Shown: in pieces, positions 41,045 through 50,607 of the stretch
How the letters are laid out: every line of letters begins with the position of its first letter
Numbering within the stretch: position 1 is the first letter of the stretch
Assembly (NCBI GenBank): GCA_012518125.1
Contig: JAAYTF010000072.1
Coordinates: 1-64,000 of the forward strand
DNA length: 64,000 nucleotides
DNA from: Bacilli bacterium
Lineage (GTDB): Bacteria; Bacillota; Bacilli; Bacillales; Amphibacillaceae
Reading direction: 5' to 3'
Program-made: the position numbers and the translations under genes
The notes under the pieces: model-generated
Databases searched by the model: none
Seen by the model: the letters and a program-made list of their open reading frames with translations, nothing else
What the model was told of the DNA's origin: nothing

Positions 41045-41822
41045 CGATACTTACCTCCTCTCCAAGGTAAGCTTCAATTACTTTCGGATCATTGCGGATT
41101 TCTTCCCCCGTTCCGTGAGCGATCAATTGACCGTGATCGAGTACGTAAATCCGCTCACAAATACCCATGACGAGACGCATGTCGTGTTCGATGAGCAAGA
41201 TCGTCAAATCGTATTGCTTGCGTACGAAATGAATCAAATCCATCAACTCTTTCGTCTCTTGCGGGTTCATACCTGCCGCCGGCTCATCAAGCAGCAACAA
41301 TTTCGGCGCTGCAGCTAGCGCACGGGCGATTTCGAGCCTGCGTTGCATTCCATACGGCAAATTTTTCGCCAGTTCATCTTTTAAGCCGTCCAACTCGAAA
41401 ATTTTCAACAATTGCATCGATTTCAGCTCCATCTCGCGTTCGCCGATAAAATGTTTCGGCATACGGAACATCGAGCTGAAGACCGAATGGCCCGCAAGCG
41501 AGTGGTTGGCGACTTTCACGTTGTCCAAAACGCTCAAATCGTTAAACAACCTTATGTTTTGGAACGTACGGCTGATGCCTTTCCGAGTGACTTTAAACGG
41601 AGGAAGCCCATTGATCCGTTCGCCTCGAAACACGATGTCTCCTTCCGTCGGCGTATACACTCCTGTGATCATGTTGAATACGGTCGTTTTCCCCGCTCCG
41701 TTCGGTCCAATCAAGCCGATCAGTTCGTTGTCGTAAAGCGTCATGTTCAATTTATCCACCGCTTTTAGACCACCGAACTGGATCCCTAAATCTTTTAATT
41801 CTAAAATCGGTTGCTCTTTCAA
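41031..41822 (-). CDS. livG: Branched-chain amino acid ABC transporter ATP-binding protein LivG
   Basis: GPNGAGKTTVFNMITG; ISRTFQNIRLFNDLSVLDNV; DEPAAGMNPQE. Confidence 0.93.
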   Translation of the reverse strand: MKEQPILELKDLGIQFGGLKAVDKLNMTLYDNELIGLIGPNGAGKTTVFNMITGVYTPTEGDIVFRGERINGLPPFKVTRKGISRTFQNIRLFNDLSVLDNVKVANHSLAGHSVFSSMFRMPKHFIGEREMELKSMQLLKIFELDGLKDELAKNLPYGMQRRLEIARALAAAPKLLLLDEPAAGMNPQETKELMDLIHFVRKQYDLTILLIEHDMRLVMGICERIYVLDHGQLIAHGTGEEIRNDPKVIEAYLGEEVSIDAQS

Positions 41823-42760
41823 CTAGCTTCTCTCCTTTTCGATCTTAAGTTGGCAACAACGTCGGTAATTTCTTTGGTTCCCATGAGTCCTTGCGGCCGG
41901 TATAACATGACTAGAATCAAGACGACGCTGTAGAGGATCATGCGTGTTTCAGGATATTCTTGCAAGAACGTTGAAACGAGCGTCAATAATATAGCCGAAA
42001 TGACTGAACCGGAAAGGCTTCCGAGTCCGCCCAACACGACGAAAATCAAAATGTCGAATGATTTCAAGAAACCGAAGTTTTGCGGTTGAATGATATAGAA
42101 GTTATGTGCGTATAAACCGCCTGCGATTCCAGCAAAAAATGCCCCGATGACAAACGCCAACACTTTATAATACGTCGTATTGATGCCCATCGCATCAGCG
42201 GCAATCTCATCTTCACGGATCGCAATGCATGCTCTGCCGTGACGGGAGTTGGTGAAGTTGGATATGATGATGATCGTGATGACGAGACTGATGAACGCAT
42301 ACGTCCACGTCGTCATATGTTTCACTTGCATCCCCGCTGCGCCGCCGACGTATTCAATGTTTAAAAAGATAATTCGGATAATTTCGGCAAAACCTAACGT
42401 AGCAATCGCCAAATAGTCGCCGCGCAGCCTTAACGTTGGAATCCCGACGATGAGCCCGGCAAAGGCCGCCACGATTCCACCGACGATCAGCGCAAGAATG
42501 AAAGGTAGGTGAAGCTTCATCGTAACGATGGCCGACAAGTAGGCCCCAAGCGCCAAAAAGCCAGCATGTCCGATCGAAAATTGTCCGGTAATTCCGATGA
42601 CTAAATGCAAACTAACTGCCAACATGATGTTGATGCAGATAAATATGAGCGTGTTCGAATAGAACGGATTGAGCGTTCCCGTCGTAATCAACACTTGTAC
42701 GACGGCGTAAATGACGAGTGCTGCGATGATAAAGCCCCAAAAGCGTTTACTTAACTTCAT
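41819..42760 (-). CDS. livM: Branched-chain amino acid ABC transporter permease LivM
   Basis: GITGQFSIGHAGFLALGAYLSA; RLRGDYLAIATLGFAEIIR. Confidence 0.93.
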   Translation of the reverse strand: MKLSKRFWGFIIAALVIYAVVQVLITTGTLNPFYSNTLIFICINIMLAVSLHLVIGITGQFSIGHAGFLALGAYLSAIVTMKLHLPFILALIVGGIVAAFAGLIVGIPTLRLRGDYLAIATLGFAEIIRIIFLNIEYVGGAAGMQVKHMTTWTYAFISLVITIIIISNFTNSRHGRACIAIREDEIAADAMGINTTYYKVLAFVIGAFFAGIAGGLYAHNFYIIQPQNFGFLKSFDILIFVVLGGLGSLSGSVISAILLTLVSTFLQEYPETRMILYSVVLILVMLYRPQGLMGTKEITDVVANLRSKRREAS

Positions 42761-42770
42761 CTCGTTTCAC

Positions 42771-43649
42771 CTACACTTTTTCCTTCGTATTTTTGCCAAA
42801 AATACCTGCAGGTCGGAAGAGCAAGATTAAGATGAGGATGATGAATGCAGCTGCATCGCGAAAGAGTGAAAAACCAGCCGCACTTACAAGCGTCTCAACA
42901 ATGCCGAGGATAAAGCCGCCGACCATCGCGCCAGGAATGATGCCGATTCCTCCCAACACTGCTGCAACGAACGCTTTTAATCCTGGGATGAGTCCCATCA
43001 ACGGATCGATTTTCGTATAGTAAATCCCGAAGATGACTCCGGCAGCTCCGGCCAACGCAGAACCGATCGCAAATGTAGCCGAAATCGTATTGTCAACGTT
43101 GATCCCCATCAATCGTGCTGCATCTTTGTCATAAGAAACCGCACGCATCGCACGGCCGATTTTCGTCTTTTGGACGATAAATTGCAATAAAATCATTAAT
43201 ACAATCGAAATAAACAAAATTAACAGTGCTTGCATGCTCACTTTTACGCCAAAAATATCAAGCGTACGTTCTGGAAGCACATCTTGCGGATACGCTTCCG
43301 GTTCCGCGCCGCGGAAATAAATGAATAAATATTGAATGAATAATGACATACCGATCGCGGTGATCAATGCCGCAATACGCGTTGATTCACGTAATCGTTT
43401 ATAGGCAATGCGTTCGATCAAAACACCGACAACGGAACACGTAAACATGGCAATGATGAGCGCCGGTACAAAACTGAGTTCGAAATGGACGATGGCTACA
43501 AAACCGGTGAAAGCACCGATCATGAACACTTCACCGTGGGCGAAGTTGATCAATTTGATTATACCGTAAACCATCGTATATCCTAAAGCGATTAAGGCAT
43601 AAATGCTTCCAAGCGAAATTCCGTTTATGATTTGCTGGAGCCACTCCAA
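42771..43649 (-). CDS. livH: Branched-chain amino acid ABC transporter permease LivH
   Basis: TTG start with AAAGGAG; GISLGSIYALIALGYTMVYGIIKLINFAHGEVFMIGAF. Confidence 0.93.
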   Translation of the reverse strand: MEWLQQIINGISLGSIYALIALGYTMVYGIIKLINFAHGEVFMIGAFTGFVAIVHFELSFVPALIIAMFTCSVVGVLIERIAYKRLRESTRIAALITAIGMSLFIQYLFIYFRGAEPEAYPQDVLPERTLDIFGVKVSMQALLILFISIVLMILLQFIVQKTKIGRAMRAVSYDKDAARLMGINVDNTISATFAIGSALAGAAGVIFGIYYTKIDPLMGLIPGLKAFVAAVLGGIGIIPGAMVGGFILGIVETLVSAAGFSLFRDAAAFIILILILLFRPAGIFGKNTKEKV

Positions 43650-43732
43650 TCGTTTCACTCCTTTATATGCGGATTCGTTTTTTACTCGCAAAAGGGAGGG
43701 AAACCCCTCCCACATAATGATTCATTCAATTT

Positions 43733-44962
43733 TTACGGTTCGATTTTTGTCTTAAACACTTGTTCACCGTCGACGTACTCGAGGATTGTCGCCGATTTAA
43801 CTGGGTTGTGGTTTTCGTCGATCGTAACGTTACCAGAAACGAGCGAAATGTTTTCCGTTGCTTCCAACGCTTCTTTGATCGCTTCTGGATCTGTGCTACC
43901 AGCTCTTTCAATTGCATCTTTCAATAAGTATACAGAATCATAACCTAATGCATGGAACGCGTTCGGCTTTTTGCCGTCGTATTTCTCGCCAAACTTCGTT
44001 ACGAAGTTTTGGATCGTTTCATCTGGGTCGTCAGATGAATAGTGGTTCGTAATAAATGTATTGTTCAACGCTTCTGGGCCAGCCAACTCGACTAATGTTG
44101 GTGAATCCCAACCGTCTGCACCCATCAAAGGCACGTCGATGCCGATATCGCGGGCTTGCTTAACGATCAAGCCGACTTCTTCATAATATCCAGGAATAAA
44201 CACGAATTCCGGATTTGCCGATTTGATGCGCGTCAAAGTCGATCTAAAGTCCGTATCTTTTGCAACGTACGCTTCTTCGGCAACGATTTCGCCGCCGCCG
44301 GCTTCGAACGTTTCTTTAAATGCTGCAGCCAAACCTTTTGCGTAATCGCTAGCGTTGTCCGCATAGATGGCTGCCGTTTTAACTCCTAGTTCCTCTAGTG
44401 CGAAGTTTGCAGCGATCGTACCTTGGAATGGGTCGATGTAAGATGTACGGAAGACGTACTCGTTCAATGAACCGTCATCATTCACTGTGACGTTCGGTGC
44501 TGTTCCAGATGGCGTCAATAAGATCGTTTGCGTATCGTTGGCGATTTCCACTTGAGCATTTGTGTTTCCGCTCGTGGCTGCGCCGATAATCGCGTTAACT
44601 TTGTCTTGGTTCACCAATTTGATGATTCCGTTCGTCGCTTCTGCGGCATCGGACTTGTTATCAAATTTCGTCACTTTAATTTGCATACCGTTGATACCGC
44701 CAGCTGCGTTGATCTCCTCCACCGCCAAATCGATTCCTTCAGCAATGGAAGAACCGTAAGTCGCTACAGCACCAGAAAGCTCCAAGTTAGCCCCGATGTG
44801 GAACTCTCCGCCTTCACCACCGGAATCACCTGATGATGCTTCGTCTGAAGTCGATTCGCCATTTGAACTGTCTGTCTTACTCGAACCTCCTCCAGAACAT
44901 GCTGCCAAAACTCCGAGTGCAAGAATCATAGCGAAGAAGAGTTTGAGCAGTGTTTTGTTCAT
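43733..44962 (-). CDS. livJ: Branched-chain amino acid ABC transporter substrate-binding lipoprotein LivJ
   Basis: Lipobox LGVLAACSGG; HIGANLELSGAVATYGSSIAEGIDLAVEEINAAGG. Confidence 0.93.
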   Translation of the reverse strand: MNKTLLKLFFAMILALGVLAACSGGGSSKTDSSNGESTSDEASSGDSGGEGGEFHIGANLELSGAVATYGSSIAEGIDLAVEEINAAGGINGMQIKVTKFDNKSDAAEATNGIIKLVNQDKVNAIIGAATSGNTNAQVEIANDTQTILLTPSGTAPNVTVNDDGSLNEYVFRTSYIDPFQGTIAANFALEELGVKTAAIYADNASDYAKGLAAAFKETFEAGGGEIVAEEAYVAKDTDFRSTLTRIKSANPEFVFIPGYYEEVGLIVKQARDIGIDVPLMGADGWDSPTLVELAGPEALNNTFITNHYSSDDPDETIQNFVTKFGEKYDGKKPNAFHALGYDSVYLLKDAIERAGSTDPEAIKEALEATENISLVSGNVTIDENHNPVKSATILEYVDGEQVFKTKIEP

Positions 44963-44989
44963 GATTCATCCCCCTTAATTTTTTTACGG

Positions 44990-45034
44990 ACAATGTAATC
45001 ACTTACATTTCCTGTTTGTAAGCGACTACATTGT
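44990..45034 (-). promoter_or_regulatory. 18-nt inverted repeat upstream of livJ
   Basis: ACAATGTAATCACTTACA-9 nt-TGTAAGCGACTACATTGT, 16/18 complementary. Confidence 0.6.
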
Positions 45035-45262
45035 AAAAATTTAGGTTTTGGAACCTAAGTAATTTATATTCTAATCGAAAAAATGGATTAAGTCTAGCCA
45101 ATTTTAATTAATTGCCGAAAAAATATATGGTATATTTTGCAAGACATTTATAACCAATTAGGCAAAAAATAATGTTTCAGCTTCATTTGCAAGCGCTTGA
45201 AACATGAAATTCGAAAAATATTTGTTTTTATTGTTCCTAAAATTGTTGAAAATTGGCATGAA

Positions 45263-45323
45263 AAATGACGTTAGTGCCATTAAGGAAAATATATGGTTAC
45301 GATCAACAACACTAACGTCATTT
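45263..45323 (-). repeat. 14-bp perfect inverted repeat with 33-nt loop between yngE and liv operon
   Basis: AAATGACGTTAGTG...CACTAACGTCATTT. Confidence 0.75.
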
Positions 45324-45341
45324 CAAATGGTTGGCAAATGT

Positions 45342-46874
45342 TTACACTGGGTACACTCCGTGTTTGCGTTCGGTAAAAGTGACGTTTTTCGAATCGTACA
45401 TTTCAAAACGGCTAACCAACTCGACGCGCAATTTGTCCGGTTCGACGATATGGTCGACGACCATTTCCGAAGCGAGGCGGTAAATGTCAATATCCGCTTT
45501 ATATTCCGCCTGTTTTTCTTCTATGAACTTTCGTCGTTCTTCCCCTTCAAGCTCGGCGATTTTGTTCGCATAAACGGCGTTGACCGCCGCTTCAGGACCC
45601 ATGACGGCAATTTGCGCGGTTGGAAGTGCAAGCACCGCATCCGGTTCAAATGCCGGGCCGGCCATGGCATACAACCCCGCTCCGTATGCTTTCCGGACGA
45701 CGACGGAAATTTTCGGAACCGTCGCCTCGCTCATCATCGACAACATTTTCGCACCGTGACGGATAATTCCCATCCTTTCCACTTTCGTGCCGATCATAAA
45801 TCCAGGCACGTCCATCAAGAAGAGCAACGGAATGTTGAACGCATCGCAAAGCTGGATGAATTTGGCCGCCTTATCCGCAGAATCCGGGAACAAGACGCCG
45901 CCTTTTTGACGCGGTTGGTTCGCGATAATGCCGACGACGCGTCCATCGAGGCGTGCAAGCCCCGTGATGATTTCTGGAGCGAACAGTTTTTTGATTTCGC
46001 ACCAGCTTCCTTCATCAATGATGCGGTCGATCAATTCATACATGTCAAACGGCGCGTTTTGGTTTACCGGGATGATGTCTTTAAGCGATGTTTCAAATTG
46101 TTTCGGTTCTTTGCCTTCGATTTTTTCCGGTTTATGGCGGAAGTTCGGTGGGAAATACGTCAAATAACGGCGTGCAAAGGCGATCGCCTCTTCTTCCGAC
46201 TGGACTAAGACGTCGCCGCAGCCCGAGACGGTGCAATGCATCCGTGCGCCACCCATCTCTTCAAGTGTCACTTTTTCACCGATGACCATTTCGGCCATAC
46301 GCGGCGAACCTAAATACATCGAGGCATTGCCTTCCACCATGACGACGATGTCGCAAAACGCCGGGATATACGCACCGCCTGCCGCTGATGGTCCAAACAA
46401 CAACGTAATTTGCGGCACCCTTCCGGACATTTTGATTTGGTTGTGGAAAATTCGACCTGCACCACGGCGTCCCGGGAACATTTCGATTTGGTCGGTGATC
46501 CGGGCGCCGGCGGAGTCGACCAAATAGATCATTGGAATTTCCAAATTCATCGCCGTCTCTTGAATGCGCAAAATCTTCTCAACTGTCCGTTTTCCCCATG
46601 AACCGGCTTTGACGGTCGAGTCGTTTGCCATCACGGCAACTTTTTGCCCATGAATTTTGCCGATTCCCGTAACAACGCCGTCGGACGGCAAATGCTCGTC
46701 CGCTTCACAGTTGGCAAAAAATGCATCTTCAATTTCCAAACCATCGTCCAACAGCAATTTTAATCGATCGCGTACGAAAAGTTTACCTTTTTCCGCATTA
46801 CTTTTATGGTACTTTTCGTGTCCACCTTTTTCAATCTCTTTGATTCGTTTATGCAGTTCTTCGAGATAAGGCAC
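45342..46874 (-). CDS. yngE: Acyl-CoA carboxylase carboxyltransferase subunit (YngE, methylcrotonyl/propionyl-CoA type)
   Basis: YLVDSAGARITDQIEMFPGRRGAGRIFHNQ; SAAGGAYIPAFCDIVVMVEG. Confidence 0.93.
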   Translation of the reverse strand: MPYLEELHKRIKEIEKGGHEKYHKSNAEKGKLFVRDRLKLLLDDGLEIEDAFFANCEADEHLPSDGVVTGIGKIHGQKVAVMANDSTVKAGSWGKRTVEKILRIQETAMNLEIPMIYLVDSAGARITDQIEMFPGRRGAGRIFHNQIKMSGRVPQITLLFGPSAAGGAYIPAFCDIVVMVEGNASMYLGSPRMAEMVIGEKVTLEEMGGARMHCTVSGCGDVLVQSEEEAIAFARRYLTYFPPNFRHKPEKIEGKEPKQFETSLKDIIPVNQNAPFDMYELIDRIIDEGSWCEIKKLFAPEIITGLARLDGRVVGIIANQPRQKGGVLFPDSADKAAKFIQLCDAFNIPLLFLMDVPGFMIGTKVERMGIIRHGAKMLSMMSEATVPKISVVVRKAYGAGLYAMAGPAFEPDAVLALPTAQIAVMGPEAAVNAVYANKIAELEGEERRKFIEEKQAEYKADIDIYRLASEMVVDHIVEPDKLRVELVSRFEMYDSKNVTFTERKHGVYPV

Positions 46875-46888
46875 TGTTGATCCCCCTT

Positions 46889-47674
46889 TTATTTTCCGCG
46901 ATAGACTGGTTTGCGCTTTTCTTTAAAAGCTTTTAACCCTTCGAGACGGTCTTCCGTATACAACGTTTCGCGATAAGCCAAATGCTCTATCTCCAAACCG
47001 GTCATCAAATCGACTTCTATGCCTTGATTGATCGCAGCTTTTGCTTGGCGCAATGCAATCGGCCCATTTTGCGTAATTTCTTTCGCCAAATTGACCGCTC
47101 GATCGAGAAGTTCATCTTTTGGTACGACTTCTTCGACGATTCCCAACTCCTTGGCTTCTTCTGCACTGATGCGTTTTGCCGTATAAATCAATCGTTTCGC
47201 CTGCCCGATGCCGATGAGCCTTGGCAAACGCTGCGTTCCACCTGCGCCGGGAATGATCGCCAACGACGTTTCCGTCAATCCTAATTGAACGTGTTCGGCG
47301 GCGATGCGCAAATCACAGGCGAGCGCGAGCTCCAGTCCGCCTCCAAAGGCGACCCCGTTCAACGCTGCTATCACCGGCATGTCCATCCGTTCCACTTTTA
47401 GGATCGTTTCACCGATCCGTCTTACCGCCTCAATTGTTTGGCGATGGTTCATGCCACGGCGTTCTTTCAAATCGGCACCGGCGCAAAACGCTTTTTCCCC
47501 TTCACCGGTGATAATCGTACAAAAGACCGTTTCATCGCTATTGACTTGAGCGATCGCTCCCGCTAAATCAAGTAGCAGTTGTTTGCTCATCGCATTATAC
47601 GCTTCCGGACGATTCAACGTGATGATCGCTATATGTTCATGAGTCGATGTATCCAATTTTACAAGACTAGACAT
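46889..47674 (-). CDS. yngF: Enoyl-CoA hydratase/isomerase (YngF, probable methylglutaconyl-CoA hydratase)
   Basis: GEKAFCAGADLKERRGM; LGLTETSLAIIPGAGGTQRLPRLIG. Confidence 0.9.
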   Translation of the reverse strand: MSSLVKLDTSTHEHIAIITLNRPEAYNAMSKQLLLDLAGAIAQVNSDETVFCTIITGEGEKAFCAGADLKERRGMNHRQTIEAVRRIGETILKVERMDMPVIAALNGVAFGGGLELALACDLRIAAEHVQLGLTETSLAIIPGAGGTQRLPRLIGIGQAKRLIYTAKRISAEEAKELGIVEEVVPKDELLDRAVNLAKEITQNGPIALRQAKAAINQGIEVDLMTGLEIEHLAYRETLYTEDRLEGLKAFKEKRKPVYRGK

Positions 47675-47699
47675 CGTTCGTTCTCTCCTTATCTTTTGG

Positions 47700-47912
47700 C
47701 TATTCGATGACAGCGATGACGTCCCCTTCGTTTACGAAGTCCCCTTCGTTCACCTTGATTTCTTTTACGGTGCCGGATGCTTCAGCCGCAATCGGTATTT
47801 CCATTTTCATCGATTCCAAAATGACGACATCTTCTCCCGCCGACACTTCGTCACCGACTTGGACGTTAATTTTCCATACGTTTCCAGCCATCGATGCTTT
47901 CACTTCAGACAT
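47700..47912 (-). CDS. yngHB: Single-domain biotin/lipoyl carrier protein (YngHB)
   Basis: ILESMKMEIPI biotinylation motif; MSEVKASMAGNVWKINVQVGDEV. Confidence 0.93.
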   Translation of the reverse strand: MSEVKASMAGNVWKINVQVGDEVSAGEDVVILESMKMEIPIAAEASGTVKEIKVNEGDFVNEGDVIAVIE

Positions 47913-47941
47913 GTTCGGTTTCCTCCTCATCATGATGTGAT

Positions 47942-49294
47942 TTATTTTGTTTTTAGCGGCAAATAATGTTTTTGGACATAATCCGTCGTCGTGTTGCCGC
48001 GTTTGAAATTTTCTTCATTCACGACGGTTTTGAGCATCGGGATGTTCGTTTTGATGCCCGTTATTTCATATTCGTCCAACGCTTTATCCAACAACTGAAT
48101 CGCTTCCGCGCGGTCTTTTCCGGTCACGATCAGCTTGCCGATCATCGGATCGTAAAACGGTGTCACTTGCGAACCTTGTTTGACAGATGATTCAATGCGG
48201 ACATGTTCCCCGCTTGGTTCTTTGTATGTTTCGATTGTCCCAGGCGATGGGAAAAACGTAACCGGATCTTCCGCATAAATCCGCGCTTCGATCGAATGCC
48301 CATTCCTTTTCACGTCTTCTTGGGAAAGCGGAAGTTTTTTTCCTTCAGCAACATCTAGCTGCAATTTCACGATGTCCAATCCGGTTATCTGCTCCGTAAT
48401 CGCATGTTCCACTTGAATCCGTGTGTTCATCTCCAAGAAGTAAAATTGCTCATGTTCATCGACCAAGTACTCAATGGTGCCCGCGCTAAAATAGCCGATT
48501 TCTTTTGCCGCTTTTACGGAAGCCTCACCCATTTTCTTGCGCGTTTCCTCTGAGATGAACGGTGACGGCGCTTCTTCCAACACTTTTTGGTTTCGCCGCT
48601 GCACGGAACATTCCCTTTCAAAAAGATGGATGGCATTTCCATGTTTGTCCGCAATGACTTGCACTTCGATGTGGCGCGCATTTTCCACCAATTTCTCGAT
48701 GAACATGGCACCGTTTCCGAAAAATTGTTCCGCCCGTTTTGAATTGCTTTCAAACGTCCTTTGCAATTCATCATCAGAGCGGACGACTTGCATGCCGATG
48801 CCGCCGCCTCCGGCCGCCGCTTTCAACATGATCGGATAGCCGATTTCGTTGGCCAATTTGATCGCTTCATCGACGTTGTCGATCGCTTCGTCCGTGCCCG
48901 GAATGATCGGGACACCTGCTCTTTTCATCATGTTGCGTGCAGCGATTTTATCGCCCATCTGTTCCATTACCTCGGCTGACGGCCCGATGAAAATGATGCC
49001 ATTTTCCTCACACTGTCTCGCAAATCCGCCATTTTCGCTCAAAAAACCGTAGCCGGGATGAATGGCGTCGACGTTTGCCATTTTGGCGATTTCGATGATT
49101 TTGTCCGCTCTCAAGTAGCTCTCGTTCACCCGCGGCGGTCCGATCAAAAAACTTTCATCCGCTTGTTTCACGTAAGGGGAGTCAGCATCTGCCTCGGAAT
49201 AAATCGCAACGGTCTGAATCCCATTTTCCTTGCACGTCCGGATAATTCGTGATGCGATTTCACCTCGGTTGGCAATCAACACTTTTTTGATCAT
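47942..49294 (-). CDS. yngH: Acyl-CoA biotin carboxylase (YngH)
   Basis: KKVLIANRGEIASRIIRTCKE; KAAAGGGGIGMQ; FLEMNTRIQVEHAITE. Confidence 0.94.
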   Translation of the reverse strand: MIKKVLIANRGEIASRIIRTCKENGIQTVAIYSEADADSPYVKQADESFLIGPPRVNESYLRADKIIEIAKMANVDAIHPGYGFLSENGGFARQCEENGIIFIGPSAEVMEQMGDKIAARNMMKRAGVPIIPGTDEAIDNVDEAIKLANEIGYPIMLKAAAGGGGIGMQVVRSDDELQRTFESNSKRAEQFFGNGAMFIEKLVENARHIEVQVIADKHGNAIHLFERECSVQRRNQKVLEEAPSPFISEETRKKMGEASVKAAKEIGYFSAGTIEYLVDEHEQFYFLEMNTRIQVEHAITEQITGLDIVKLQLDVAEGKKLPLSQEDVKRNGHSIEARIYAEDPVTFFPSPGTIETYKEPSGEHVRIESSVKQGSQVTPFYDPMIGKLIVTGKDRAEAIQLLDKALDEYEITGIKTNIPMLKTVVNEENFKRGNTTTDYVQKHYLPLKTK

Positions 49295-49379
49295 ACAACC
49301 CCTCATTTCCTCAAAAATTCATTTCATGGATGAAACCAGCTTAATCGCTTTCAACCCATACAAAGCGTTTACATTAAAT

Positions 49380-50519
49380 TTAATCTAAATTTCGGGAAAT
49401 GACAATACGTTGAATTTCGGATGTTCCTTCGCCAATGACGAGCAATTTCGCATCACGCATGAGACGTTCAACGCCGTACTCGCGCATATATCCGTATCCT
49501 CCGTGTATTTGTACGGCTCGCTCAGCATTGCGCACCGCCGTTTCCGATGCAAAAAGCTTTGCCATCGCCGCTTCTTTTGTGAACGGTTTGCCTTGGTCTT
49601 TGAGCCATGCGGCTTTCAACACCATATTGCGGGCGAGTTCCACTTCCATCGCCATGTCCGCAAGCATGAATTGAATCGCTTGGAATGAACGGATTGTTTT
49701 TCCGAATTGTTTTCTTTCATTTGCATACGCCAACGCTTTGTCCAAAGCGTCTTGCGCGATGCCGACGCTCAATGCGCCAATGGAAATGCGCCCGCCGTCC
49801 AACGTTTTCAAGAATTGTTTGAATCCTGCTTTCGGGTCGCCCAACAAGTTCTCTTTCGGTACGCGGACATTGTCCAACACGATTTGTGTCGTGTTCGAGC
49901 CGCGGACCCCCATTTTGTCGTGTATCTCTGTGATCGTCAAACCTTCTGCATCGGTAGGCACGATGATGGCCGAAATGATGTTTTTGCCGCGGTCATCTTT
50001 GCCGGTCACCGCAGTGACGATCAGCGTTTTTGCATAGCTCGCATTTGTGATGAACACTTTTTCTCCGTTGATGACGTATTCGTCGCCGTCAAGGACAGCC
50101 GTCGTCTCCGTGCCGCCCGCATCCGATCCCGCATTTGGCTCTGTCAGCCCGAATGCGCCGAGCGCTTCCCCTTTGGCAAGCGGAACCAAATACTTTTCCT
50201 TCTGCTCTTCCGTGCCGAACATATAAATAGGTGACGCCCCTAATGACACGGCTGCAGCGTAGCTTAATCCGGTGCTGCCGCACGCTCTTCCGACTTCTTC
50301 GACTGCAAGCGCGTAAGAAATCGTGTCCCCTCCCGAACCACCGTACTCTTCCGGGAACGGTATTCCGAGAAAACCGAGTTTCCCCATTTCTTTAAAAATG
50401 TCTTCCGGGAATTTCCCTTCTTTATCGATTTCCATCGCTCGTGGGCGGATGACATCGTTGGCAAATTCACGAGCCATGTTTTGGGTCATCTTTTGCTCTT
50501 CGGTAAGTTCAAAATTCAT
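49380..50519 (-). CDS. yngJ: Acyl-CoA dehydrogenase (YngJ, isovaleryl-CoA type)
   Basis: MNFELTEEQKMTQNMAREFAND; FGLTEPNAGSDAGGTETTAV; IHGGYGYMREYGVERLMRDAK. Confidence 0.92.
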   Translation of the reverse strand: MNFELTEEQKMTQNMAREFANDVIRPRAMEIDKEGKFPEDIFKEMGKLGFLGIPFPEEYGGSGGDTISYALAVEEVGRACGSTGLSYAAAVSLGASPIYMFGTEEQKEKYLVPLAKGEALGAFGLTEPNAGSDAGGTETTAVLDGDEYVINGEKVFITNASYAKTLIVTAVTGKDDRGKNIISAIIVPTDAEGLTITEIHDKMGVRGSNTTQIVLDNVRVPKENLLGDPKAGFKQFLKTLDGGRISIGALSVGIAQDALDKALAYANERKQFGKTIRSFQAIQFMLADMAMEVELARNMVLKAAWLKDQGKPFTKEAAMAKLFASETAVRNAERAVQIHGGYGYMREYGVERLMRDAKLLVIGEGTSEIQRIVISRNLD

Positions 50520-50542
50520 CTTACATTCCTCCTTTACCAAAT

Positions 50543-50561
50543 AGACCGACCATTCGGTTTG
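50543..50561. promoter_or_regulatory. TetR operator copy A upstream of yngJ
   Basis: AGACCGACCATTCGGTTTG; palindromic and 16/19 identical to the site upstream of the TetR gene. Confidence 0.7.
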
Positions 50562-50577
50562 TAAGCGCTTTATAATA

Positions 50578-50606
50578 ATCATATGTACAATCCTAGCAAA
50601 TGTCAA
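50578..50606 (-). promoter_or_regulatory. Promoter of yng operon
   Basis: Minus strand TTGACA-17-TATGAT. Confidence 0.7.
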
Positions 50607-50607
50607 G

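Noticed and set aside
45041-45058. TTAGGTTTTGGAACCTAA as a DtxR/IdeR box
   Set aside because: Spacing and context (amino-acid transporter) do not fit; kept only as an unassigned palindrome.
45204-46208. 334-aa plus-strand ORF antisense to yngE
   Set aside because: Composition (Arg/Phe/His-rich) is typical of an antisense shadow of a strong CDS; no family motif.
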